Source: Uloborus plumipes
Taxonomy: Eukaryota > Arthropoda > Arachnida > Araneae > Uloboridae
Reading direction: 5' to 3'
NCBI GenBank assembly: GCA_038373865.1
Contig: JAXGGA010006581.1
Span: 1-64,000 of the forward strand
Length of the DNA: 64,000 nt
In this document: piece after piece, positions 34,501 through 42,699 of the stretch
How positions within the stretch are numbered: position 1 is the stretch's first letter
How the letters are laid out: the number at the start of each line of letters is the position of its first letter
Position numbers and translations under genes: made by a program
Notes under the pieces: generated by a model
What the model was told of the DNA's origin: nothing
Database searches by the model: none
Seen by the model: only the letters and a program-made list of their open reading frames with translations

Positions 34501-37500
34501 CATAGCAAAATAATGATAGTATCATTCGTTTATGCGTCGCTCTAAAGATAAATATTTCACTTATCCGCCGAATTATCCCTAAAATGTAAAAAATATAATT
34601 TATTTTCTTTAAAAAATTTGCATTTTCTTCACTTTCCTCTTTAATCTTTCGCCTTTATTGCTCACGGAAGGCATTTTTTCCGCATGAACTAAAGTTCGGA
34701 GAGGGACAATTATCGATTACGCATCGTTTTATAGGGAACAGCTTGTAATTAGGTATGCTACACTTTTTGTTTTCTCTTTATCATTGTAGTTACATTACAG
34801 TAATTGCCAACCGTGGTAATATGTCCCTTTTCTATAGAAATATTGTTTGTCGTTCTCTCATTAGAAACTATGTTGCGTCTTAGTCCTTTAAATATTATTG
34901 TTCACTTATATGTCTCTCTCACTTATGCGCCTTTTTCTATTGGTCCCTTGGGCCGGCGTATATGTGAGAGTTCACTGTATATTTAGTTTTAAAATTTTTT
35001 ATGACCAGAGAAGTTCTTTCGAATATGAGATCGGCAATCAGGGTCAGGGGTTGCTTAAATTTTTAATTTAATCTTAGTATTTGTTTTAGTGTAATAACCT
35101 TTATGTAAGTTCGGTTTAGCAACGATGTTCTCATCGCACTGTTTTTTTTTTTTTTTTAGTGTAATAATCTTTATATAATTTATGTATTTTCTATTACTCA
35201 CTCCTCCAGTTTTTTTGTAGTGTAGACGTAAATTGCTTACCACTAGAACGCTACCATATAATCTAGTACAGTGAACTCTCACTTATGCGCCGGCCCAAGG
35301 GACCAACATAAAAAGGCGCATAAATGAGAGAGACCTATAAGTGAACAAGCCTATTTAAAGGACTAAAACGCAACATAGGTTCTAATGAAAGAATAAATAA
35401 GAATGTTTCTGTAGACAAGTGACATATTACTGTAGTTTGGCAATTACTGTAACGTAATTACAATGATAAAGAGAAAACAAAAATTGTAGCATACCTAATT
35501 ACAAAATGTTACCTTTAAAACGATCCATAGTACATAATTGTTTATCTCCAAACTCTAGTTCATGAGGAAAAAATACCTTCCGTGAGCAAAAAAGGCGATA
35601 GATTACAAAAGAAATTGAAGAAACATGCTTATTTTTTAAATAAAATAAATTAAATGTTTCACATTTTAAAGAAAATTCGACGCATAAAGTGAAATATGTA
35701 TCTTTAGAGCGACGCATAAACGAATGATACTATCATTATTTTGCTACGGAGTGTGCTGGGACCCTTTAAAATCGTCGTATAAGTGAAAAAGGCGTATAAA
35801 TGAGGCGGTGTATAAGTGAGAGTTCACTGTATATGAATGTTTAATACTTACATTGGACAGTAATTGCACACATAATTGTAAAACGGGGTTTTCACTTTGT
35901 CTTTTCCACAATGATGGAAACCGCATCCAATGCGGTGGCTGTTGTACCAAACCATCTGCAAGAGAATTCGTATTTATACCATAATTCATGCATTTGCTCT
36001 GTTATAATAAAGTTACCGGCCTTATCCCGATGAATTTCAGTTCTGCGTGTCACTTTAAAGTCTCCAACTTAGTGAAAAACATAAAAAGTGGAAAATTGCT
36101 ACTTTGTAGGCTGATTGTGTGATTTTCACTCGTACAGTACATTTTTGCCATGTAAATCTGAGTAGTGAAGATGATCAATATAGGAAAGCTCGTTGATTAA
36201 GAATTCTGACGAACTTACCAAAACATGATCACGAGCTCGCATTTTGTTTTTTACAAATCACAATAGGGTCAGTAACACAAGACAAGTTTAAGTAATTAGC
36301 ACACGCACAAAGAGCTTCGACGGCTTCGAGGTAGATAATATTTCACTTTGAAGCTTTTCTTTTCAATTAATTTTCACGCATTGTAACAAACCTTTTTCGC
36401 TGCCGAGTACGCAAGGCGATCCATCTGAGCAAATAATATCTAATTTTGTCCGGTCTCTTCTTTTTTTTTCAGTTCCACTTTTTTTCCCTTGAAAATGTGC
36501 TGTCTTGTAGTTGAAAATAGTTGGTGCAATTTAAGCTCTCCTGCTACATCAAAATTATCATTTGTGCAACTTACAAATTTGCTTAATTCATCTTGATCTT
36601 TAATGACACGGTCTTCCTTCAAAGCTAACGATAATTGCAAGATTGCAGTTTATGCACTTTGTGTGCACGACCAATATCGTAATTGTACGATTGTTAATTA
36701 AATCGTACAACTACGATATTGGTCGTTTTGTTCAGAAGGGAAAATGCAGAATCGAATGGTACCTCGATCGAGTCTGTACTCCCAGCAGTATTTGAGGAGT
36801 TCAAGCTTCAGACAGACAGACAGACGCGAACAGATTTTAACAGTACAGATATAGTTTTTAAGTTAAATTGACAGCGATACTAAAAAAATAAGCTGTATCG
36901 TAACTAGAAAACTTTATCTAAGTTCAGTTTACCAGCAAATTTCTAGTAATATTGCTGCTATTTTTTTTTTTTTAGTGTAATAACCTTTATATAAGTCCAG
37001 TTCACCAGAGATCTTCTTTGAACATGTCATATATTAGACGCATGACTAAATTTCTAGATAAAGCTACTATATCGACCATATTTTTTACGTAAATATAAAT
37101 TAATTACGAGTATGATTTCAATAGTTTTCTTCAATAATGAGTTGAGTTTGTGGAGTTTGACAAAATTCTTGAAAAAGCACATTAACTCCTCAATTTTTAA
37201 ATTTCTTCAATAAGTCTTCAGTACCAGTCTTAATACTACATCGTGCTGCGGTTTGGACTTCCCTGCATTAATTAGTACCGTCTCACATGTTACAAAAATT
37301 ATCAAAACATGAAAATTATACTAAGATATGAAATTATGCTAATATATAAGTTTAAACATATTACCTGTGTATAATGGCCTATCTCTTCTAATTTGTTTTT
37401 GGAACCCCCATAAGTAAAATTTTTATGCTCCAAATACCAGGATTTTATAACATGCATCCAATCTTTCTGCGTATTAGAGACAAATATGTTTTGGCCACAC

Positions 37501-40500
37501 GAACCAAAATCTAGAAAAATACAAGAATGTCATAAGAAATTTATATTTGCCGAAAATTTTAAAATAACGATAAAAATACTTTTTCGATCTACATAACTTG
37601 TCGCTTGACCGAGCTTTGAAATAAACAGTTCAATTACCGTTGTAGTTACAAATGAATTTATTAATTATTTTCAAAACTTATTATTTAAGTTTTCAGAGCA
37701 TTTTGGAAATTCTACCAAAAAAAAAAAAAAAAAAAAAAATCCCTTAGTACCCAAAAGGTTATTACAGTACTAAATTTCGTGGTACTTGCTTTCGACCCTC
37801 CTCTTGACACCTTTATTGTGTTTAAGGTATTTACACTTCTCAGCCCATTCTTGAGCTTCATCTTGAGCTTCTTCTAGCCACTTCTGGAAGCATAAAAAAA
37901 GTGTATAAGTTATTTTATTGACATGATGTTTGACTAATGTTTACTATGCATAAATGAAGAAAGAAGTAGTTAAGAGAAACATGGATCGAAAAGGTAAAAT
38001 ATTTCATTTTTAACAATCTAAACTTAATAAAAACGCAAACTGTCTGATTTTCTTAGGTAAAACCTTCCGCGCATTTACGCATGAGTCAGATCTTCTCTGA
38101 TCTTACCAAAATAGGGGTGATAGGTAAGATAACAATGAGGAGAAGAACAAGAAGAAGCATTTTGAGCTGTCTCAGACAACGCAGGGAACGATGCTAATTT
38201 CAAATACATAGTTCAGTTGAATGTGTGAAAAGGAAAACAAAAATGCAAGTTTTAAATTGAAAACTTCGGAAAGTTCCCATTCACAACCCATCACCCCTTT
38301 TTTAAGTGGAATTATTCGCGAGTGCTAGGCGCGGTTTTCAAGGACGGACAGTACACTAAATAAAAAATTGTGTTAATATTATTTCAATTATCTTCGATGA
38401 ATGTTCATCATTCTTTCCGCAAATATTTTAATCTTTCGTAATTTTGAAATATGTGAAATCTTGAAGAATGTCATTATTTAAAGCTTTATATGTGAAACCC
38501 TGAAATGTTCCAAATTTATTAGTTTTAAAATTAAACTATACTAGACAACAACTTAAGTTGACATTGACGTCACTACGGGCGGTGCCAATAAGAGCTCACA
38601 AGCAGTCAGCGATCTCCTCTAACTCGCCAACGCCTAGTAGGCTGTGACGTTTTATCTAGCTCGTTTTTCATAGGCTAACGTCACGCTGACGTCACGATGT
38701 TTTGTCAAGAAACCTTGCAGTGTAGTATAGGAAAGGTAACAAGGCGCATTTGAAAGGGAAACAAGGCGAACTCAAAAGGGCTACAGGGAGCATTCAAAAG
38801 GCTAAACGAGGAATACCATCACACTGTAAAAAATGAATGTTGTTTTTACAGTATAATACAGCTAATTTTATAGTAATAAAGTGCAAAAATTAATAATTTT
38901 GCAGTAATAAACTGCAAAATTTCTAATTTTACAGTACCAAACTGTAAAATTGCTAATTTTACGGTATTGAACTACAAAACTGCTAATTTTGCAGTTGATT
39001 ACAGTGCATTTTACAGTTTCAAACTGGAACCTCTGCTGCCAGTATTGTTGTTTTTACAGTATAATACAGCTAAATTTTACGGCAATAAACTGTAAAATGT
39101 CTAACTTTATTACTGTTAAATTTCTAATTTTACAGTAAGAAACTGTAAAATTGCTAGTTTTACAGTTTAGTTCTGTGCATTTTACAGTTTCAAATTGGAA
39201 CCTCGGCTGCCAGTATTATACTGTAAAAACAACAGTTCACTTTTTGCAGTGCATGCGTTTTTCCAACAAAAGTTACTTTTTTTTTTAATTTAAAAAGGAA
39301 TAATATATTCAGCTACTATTTAGTTTATCATGACAAAACAGTTCCGATTTTATTATTACTTATTATCTCTATCTCTACTAATAATAAAGCTGAAGGTGGT
39401 TCTGTCTGTCCTTCTTTCTTTCTTTCTTTCTGTCTGTCTGTCTGTTACGCGCGTAGCGCCAAAACCTTTCGGTCGATTTTCATGCCACTTGGCACAAAAT
39501 TAGTTTGTAGCATGTAGTTTTGCACCTCGAAGCGATTTTTCGAAAATTCCATTTCGTTCTTTTTCTATTCGAATTCTTAGCGGAAATTCGATAAAATAGG
39601 GAAGAAATATTTCACACACATTTTCAAGTCTTATGTCATTCAAAAGCTTGAAATTTTCTGCACAAAATGAAGTTTTTTCGAAGTTTCTACGATCATCAGG
39701 AGAGCTGTAACAACTGTTTTTAGAATCCCGAAATTCAAGGCTTATCTTCAGTAAAGCAAGCCAAACGATTCTAAAATGATTGAGCTCTGGAATAAAATTT
39801 GTTTGAAAAGAGAGATAAAATGAATTATTTTATCAACGGAAATCAATTTTTCATGTTGTTACTATGGTTACGTGTTCATACTTATTTTTGTTTCTTTCTT
39901 TTTCCAGAGTTGCCAGCGTCAATCTTCGTAGGCTACGGCCAGACGTAGTATTTTTGATTCTACGGTAGTATTTTTTCGGCCGAAATAAGGAGCGTAGTAT
40001 TTTTCTGGCAACCCTGTTTCCAATACACTAATGACTTAATTAAAAGATTTGGCGGATTTTTTTTTTCATTTTCATAGATTTCGCATTTCAGCAACATTGA
40101 TTTTGGCAACGTTTGGAAACAGTAGTATTTTGTAATATTTTTTTAGAGGAGGCGTAGTTTTTTTTCGTTCCAATTCTCTGGCAACCCTGTCTTTTTCCCG
40201 GTGAAGATGCTTTGGGACCCTGCTTGGCGCGTTTTCAAAAAGTCAACTACGCCAAATATCTAGGGTTACCACGCTTGGCGCGCCTATCGTTCATTTAGCG
40301 AGAAAAGGGTACCTAAAGCACAGATTAACGAAATCTCCTATCAATTGCGATATTGCATCGTTTTTTTAAAGTGTTTCATTTCGGAAAATGTATTGTTTTG
40401 TTTTTTAAGCTAGGAAAGAAAACTTTCTTCTTCTTTTAAACTTTGGTAAGATTTCTGTTGGTTCCTGTTATCAACAAAATTGTTCTTATTTTCTCTTTTG

Positions 40501-41861
40501 GCTTATTTTTGTCCATCTCCCTTGGGGTTGCATTCGAATGTTCCAAGGGGGTGTTTTACCCCATTTATCGTGTAAATCAGTGTTTTAAATGCAAGGTGAT
40601 ATGAATTGGTTGACAAAAGTGATATGAATTGGCGCGACCACTTGGCGATATATCGCCAAGCTTTTGATCGCCAAGTATTTGACGCCAATTGGCGAAAAAA
40701 ATTTTTTTTTTTTGATTTAGGTTCAATTTGGCGCTGTTGGCGATATTTTGCGAAAAATCCACTGAATGATGTTAAAATTGATGATATTTAGGAGATTAAT
40801 CATTGTAAATCATTTTTTTGCATTGTTTCCTAGCAAACTAGGGATACAAATGTTTGAATTGTTATCTTGCTCACTCCAAGCACTATTTTAGCATTTAAGG
40901 CATCTACTAAGAAATTTACACGTAAAATTAAGTAGTGTGGGGTCCATATCAGATCTTTATATCACTTTGAAGGAATTATAGTTGAACAAAACTAAAATAG
41001 AGCATTTTTTTTGCTATATCAATTATTTTACAAATGAACTTTTAATTTTATACCACGGGCAAAGCCGTGCGGGTACCGCTAGTTTGTAATAATTTGATCT
41101 GTTACTTACCATTTGTAACATATCACTCGCCAAGGGTTCCACTTTGGATCTGTAAAAATTATGCAGCAAAACAATTTTGTTTTGAGTATTCGCATGCTTT
41201 GTGTCTAATTCTCGTTTTGTTGCTCTCCTGTTTGATGATTTGGAACTCCCTGAAAAATATAATTATTCACACTCATAAATGAAAAAAGTTCTCCTACACT
41301 GTAAAAAATGAATGTTGTTTTTGCAGCATAATACAGCTGATTTTATAGTAATAAACTGTAAAAATTTCTAATTTTACAGCAATAAACTAAAATTGCTAAT
41401 TTAACAGTTTATTACCGTGAATTTTACAGTTTTCAACTGGAACATCGGCTGCCAGTATTACACTGTTGCTTTTGCAGTATAATATTGCTAAATTTTACGG
41501 CAATAAACTGTAAAATTTCTAACTTTACAGTAAGAATCTAAAATTGCTAGATTTGCAGTTTATTACTGTGTATTTTACAGTTTTGAATTGGAACCTCGGC
41601 TGCCAGTTTTATACTGTAAAAACAACGGTTCATTTTTTGTAGTATAGTACTGTATGTACCTTGAGAGGAGCTATTATAAAGTAATTAGAGTAAAGAAAAT
41701 TGAATGAACTTCTGGAAATTACACCGAGTTCTCCCAAAAAATAGCACGTAAGAAAAATTTGTGTACATACCGGCAGATTTCCCATCAGCTACAACGATGG
41801 ATATTATAAGTACAGAAAGAACGTTCCCCAGATTGGAGAGGAATAAACTATCCAAATTCAT
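28435..41861 (-). CDS. Cysteine-rich secretory protein (CRISP; CAP superfamily), seven coding exons
   Basis: Coding exons in transcript order: 41861-41771, 41249-41110, 37883-37811, 37510-37365, 35955-35852, 28962-28871, 28577-28435. They total 789 nt, 262 codons plus stop. All six introns are GT-AG and every junction keeps the frame. Residues 1-25 or so form a signal peptide. The CAP domain follows: His60 in [18 protein letters not shown] (Glu129), GHYTQ (His147), the IGCG motif and YVCNYCP. CAP proteins often have Glu where this has Gln108 in GQN. The 16 cysteines are at 94, 106, 161, 166, 180, 183 (CAP), 202, 205, 209, 215 (hinge) and 219, 228, 240, 251, 255, 257 (C-terminal domain ending ..C-x3-C-x-C). 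That is the full CRISP plan; most arthropod antigen-5-type CAP proteins lack the C-terminal domain. Two N-glycosylation sequons are at 132 and 232. CRISPs are secreted; some occur in venoms and modulate ion channels, others have non-venom roles. Nothing here shows which applies. A 5' non-coding exon must lie upstream, because an acceptor precedes the first coding exon. Confidence 0.92.
28871..28962 (-). CDS. CRISP-like gene, exon 6 (hinge)
   Basis: Acceptor TTTCTTTTAG and donor GTAAGTATGG. Encodes the end of the CAP domain and the hinge, [18 protein letters not shown], with four cysteines. Separated from exon 5 by a 6.9-kb intron filled with transposons. Confidence 0.9.
29028..30148. mobile_element. 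Sola-like non-autonomous element, copy 1
   Basis: Ends are GGGTCATTTTCACC and TTTTGAAAATGACCC, with a 4-bp target duplication AAGA on both sides. The 4-bp duplication and G-rich start point to the Sola superfamily. Several copies of GGTAACGGACTTGAC-like sequence lie inside (about 29367, 29382, 29553, 29755). The element is nearly identical to 32796-33920 and lies in the intron between exons 5 and 6 of the CRISP-like gene. Confidence 0.7.
30386..32361. mobile_element. Sola-like element with transposase fragment
   Basis: Ends are GGGCAATTCCATCG and TCATGGAATGGCCC, with a 4-bp duplication AATA (30382-30385 and 32362-32365). The motif GTTACAGACGTAAC recurs, exact or near-exact, at about 30400, 30562, 30774, 31792, 31833 and 31989. 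It holds a minus-strand protein fragment at 31212-31598. Related terminal sequence occurs at 60534. Confidence 0.65.
31212..31598 (-). pseudogene. Fragment of a transposon-associated protein, probably the element's transposase
   Basis: The minus-strand frame reads [20 protein letters not shown], followed by [20 protein letters not shown] and further residues to a Lys-rich run and stop. The [14 protein letters not shown] block is one I recognise from uncharacterised transposon-borne proteins in arthropods. The catalytic portion is missing and an in-frame stop lies just upstream, so this is a remnant. Assignment to Sola comes from the surrounding element, not from the fragment itself. Confidence 0.5.
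32796..33920. mobile_element. Sola-like non-autonomous element, copy 2
   Basis: Ends are GGGTGATTTTCACC and TTTTGAAAATGACCC, with a perfect 4-bp target duplication ATCT (32792-32795 and 33921-33924). It matches 29028-30148 over its whole length in the same orientation and has the same internal GGTAACGGACTTGAC repeats. Confidence 0.75.
34164..34331. mobile_element. PIF/Harbinger-type MITE, copy 1
   Basis: Ends are GGGCCGAATTCAAGTGAAAC and GTTTCACTTGAATTCCTGCC, with a 3-bp duplication TTA (34161-34163 and 34332-34334). A central GAATTCAAGTGAATTC palindrome makes it nearly self-complementary. A copy in reverse orientation lies at 48754-48926. Confidence 0.75.
34420..34977. mobile_element. pogo/Tigger-type MITE, copy A
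   Basis: The left end is TAGTAAACTCTCACTTAT (first bases eroded) and the right end GTGAGAGTTCACTG, followed by TA. Multiple internal CACTTATNCG motifs. The copy at 35269-35829 is its inverse. Confidence 0.7.
34980..35266. other. Spacer between inverted pogo MITEs
   Basis: Contains two copies of a TTTTAGTGTAATAA(T/C)CTTTAT block (about 35086 and 35154) that recurs at 36964. They may be poly-T-headed retroposon fragments. No coding evidence. Confidence 0.4.
35269..35829. mobile_element. pogo/Tigger-type MITE, copy B, inverted relative to copy A
   Basis: Ends are CAGTGAACTCTCACTTAT and ATAAGTGAGAGTTCACTG, flanked by TA (35267-35268 and 35830-35831). It matches the reverse complement of 34420-34977 along its length. 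The two copies, 291 bp apart, could fold into a ~560-bp stem in the pre-mRNA of the CRISP-like gene. Confidence 0.8.
35852..35955 (-). CDS. CRISP-like gene, exon 5
   Basis: Acceptor TCTCTTGCAG and donor GTAAGTAT. Encodes [19 protein letters not shown] and then YVCNYCP, completing the second CAP signature. A pogo MITE ends 22 bp from the exon's 3' boundary. Confidence 0.92.
36665..36724. repeat. 25-bp-arm hairpin in the intron between exons 4 and 5
   Basis: Arms 36665-36689 and 36700-36724 (starting ACGACCAATATCGTA and ending TACGATATTGGTCGT) pair with a single mismatch around a 10-base loop. Confidence 0.8.
37365..37510 (-). CDS. CRISP-like gene, exon 4
   Basis: Acceptor TTTTTCTAG and donor GTAATATG. 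Encodes 48 residues with [25 protein letters not shown] (sequon NFT) and GHYTQ at the exon end, the most diagnostic CAP signature. Confidence 0.92.
37811..37883 (-). CDS. CRISP-like gene, exon 3
   Basis: Acceptor TATGCTTCCAG. The donor GTGTCA is a weak match to consensus, but it is the only nearby GT that keeps the frame with the next exon. Encodes the CAP helix [16 protein letters not shown] with the first cysteine. Confidence 0.85.
38038..38350. mobile_element. MITE (ACTGTCTGA family) copy 2, uninterrupted
   Basis: Matches the flanks of the foldback at 24422-25985. Around 38118 it reads straight through GGGGTGATAGGTAAG, the empty version of the foldback's target. Right end is GGACGGACAGTA. 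Lies in the intron between exons 2 and 3 of the CRISP-like gene. Confidence 0.7.
38539..38727. mobile_element. TA-flanked MITE, copy 2 (inverse of 10703-10876)
   Basis: Ends are TACTAGACAACAACTTAAG and CTTGCAGTGTAGTA, flanked by TA. The interior is the reverse complement of 10703-10876 (GACGTCACTACGGGCGG, GAGCTCACAAGCAGTCA, TTTTTCATAGGCTAACGTCA). Confidence 0.7.
38822..39251. mobile_element. CACTGTAAAA-type MITE, copy 1
   Basis: Ends are CACTGTAAAAAATGAATG and CAGTTCACTTTTTGCAGTG. The interior is a run of ~30-bp units of the form TTTTACAGTAATAAACTGTAAAATTGCTAA, given here as two parts (TTTTACAGTAATAAACTG, TAAAATTGCTAA). Other copies with TA flanks place the family near Tc1/mariner; here the flanks are CA. 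In the intron between exons 2 and 3. Confidence 0.75.
39372..41082 (+). mobile_element. Helitron, non-autonomous
   Basis: The 5' end TCTCTACTAATAATAAAG follows an A (39371). The 3' end is a GC hairpin (CACGGGCAAAGCCGTG, 41054-41069) followed by CGGGTACCGCTAG and T (41083). Helitrons insert between A and T and end in a hairpin plus CTRR, and all are met. A (TTTC)n/(TGTC)n tract lies at 39414-39444. No Rep/helicase frame. A hAT MITE is nested inside. Confidence 0.8.
39905..40189. mobile_element. hAT MITE nested in the Helitron
   Basis: Ends are CAGAGTTGCCAG and CTGGCAACCCTG, with a perfect 8-bp target duplication TCTTTTTC (39897-39904 and 40190-40197). An internal CTGGCAACCCTG (about 40006) could mark a shorter version of the family. 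Confidence 0.85.
41110..41249 (-). CDS. CRISP-like gene, exon 2 of the coding part
   Basis: Acceptor TATTTTTCAG and donor GTAAGTAAC. Encodes 46 residues: a basic, Ser/Lys-rich propeptide-like stretch, then the first CAP helix with [14 protein letters not shown], including the conserved CAP His. A Helitron ends 27 bp from the donor. Confidence 0.9.
41297..41644. mobile_element. CACTGTAAAA-type MITE, copy 2
   Basis: Begins CACTGTAAAAAATGAATG after TA and ends TTCATTTTTTGTAGTA before TA. Same internal ACTGTAAAAT units. Fills most of the 521-bp intron between the first two coding exons of the CRISP-like gene. Confidence 0.75.
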
Positions 41862-41885
41862 CAATATGTTCTGGTGCCTTGTGAG
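41771..41885 (-). CDS. CRISP-like gene, exon with start codon and signal peptide
   Basis: Acceptor CTTTTACTTTCAG at 41886 and donor GTATGTAC beginning at 41770. The first 24 nt are 5' UTR; ATG is at 41861-41859. Encodes 30 residues with hydrophobic core [12 protein letters not shown], then one base of a split codon. No in-frame stop separates the ATG from the acceptor, so an earlier start in an upstream exon cannot be excluded. The signal peptide starting here makes this ATG the best choice. Confidence 0.85.
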
Positions 41886-41910
41886 CTGAAAGTAAAAGAA
41901 GTATGTTTTT

Positions 41911-42628
41911 AGAGCCGATTTAGCGAAGAAGGAATTTCAAATGAACACTTAGACCTTAGAATCACATGGAAAAGTCGGAAAATCTCTAAACAAAGATGCA
42001 TTAGAAAGAGAAGTAAAGTAATCTTCAAAAAGGGTTTTAACATACACAATTTGAAAGAAAAATAAAACAGAATAAAATAAAAATTTGTAAGTACAAAATA
42101 AATAAATAAATGTAACAATAATAACGGTAATAGTAGTAGAAATAGTAGTAGGGACAATTGTAAAGGTTAATGAAGTACGGCAATATGTGCTTGTCGGTCT
42201 ATCTGTCCAATAGTCAGTCAATCTGCATTTCCCGTAATATTTTTGGAAGGAATAACATGCTTTTTACGAAGAGCCGATTTAGCGAAGAAGGAATTTCAAA
42301 TGAACACTTAGACAGAATCACATGGTAAAGTCGGAAAATCTCTTAACAAAGATGAATTAGAAAGAGAAGTAAAGTAATCTTCAAAAAGAGTTTTAACATA
42401 CACAATTTGAAAGAAAAATAAAAGAGAATAAAATAAAAATTTGTAAGTACAAAATAAATAAATAAATGTAACAATAATAAAGGTAATAGTAGTAGAAATA
42501 GTAGTAGGGACAATTGTAAAGGTTAATGAAGTACGGCAATATGTGCTTGTCGGTCTATCTGCATTTCCAATAGTCAGTCAATCTGCATTTCCCGTAATAT
42601 TTTTGGAAGGAATAACATGCTTTTTACA
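41911..42628. repeat. Tandem duplication of a 359-bp unit
   Basis: Copies 41911-42269 and 42270-42628 each run from AGAGCCGATTTAGCGAAG to GGAATAACATGCTTTTTAC and differ by small indels and a few substitutions. They begin 26 bp upstream (gene sense) of the first coding exon, inside the 5' intron. No coding content. Confidence 0.9.
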
Positions 42629-42659
42629 TCACATATTTCTGAATAGAAAGTGTGTGAGT

Positions 42660-42662
<3 letters not shown>

Positions 42663-42695
<33 letters not shown>
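42663..42695. repeat. (GA)n microsatellite
   Basis: About 16 GA units follow AGAAAGAG. A plain simple repeat. Confidence 0.9.
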
Positions 42696-42697
<2 letters not shown>

Positions 42698-42699
42698 TT

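Noticed and set aside
36440..36640. 66-codon minus-strand frame within the CRISP gene intron
   Set aside because: Hydrophilic and protein-like, but without a partner exon or recognisable domain. Including it as an alternative exon would interrupt the CAP domain.
41909..42221. Overlapping 82- and 90-codon minus-strand frames rich in L, F and I
   Set aside because: They sit inside the 359-bp tandem duplication and low-complexity AAATAAAT sequence. The second copy does not keep the frame.
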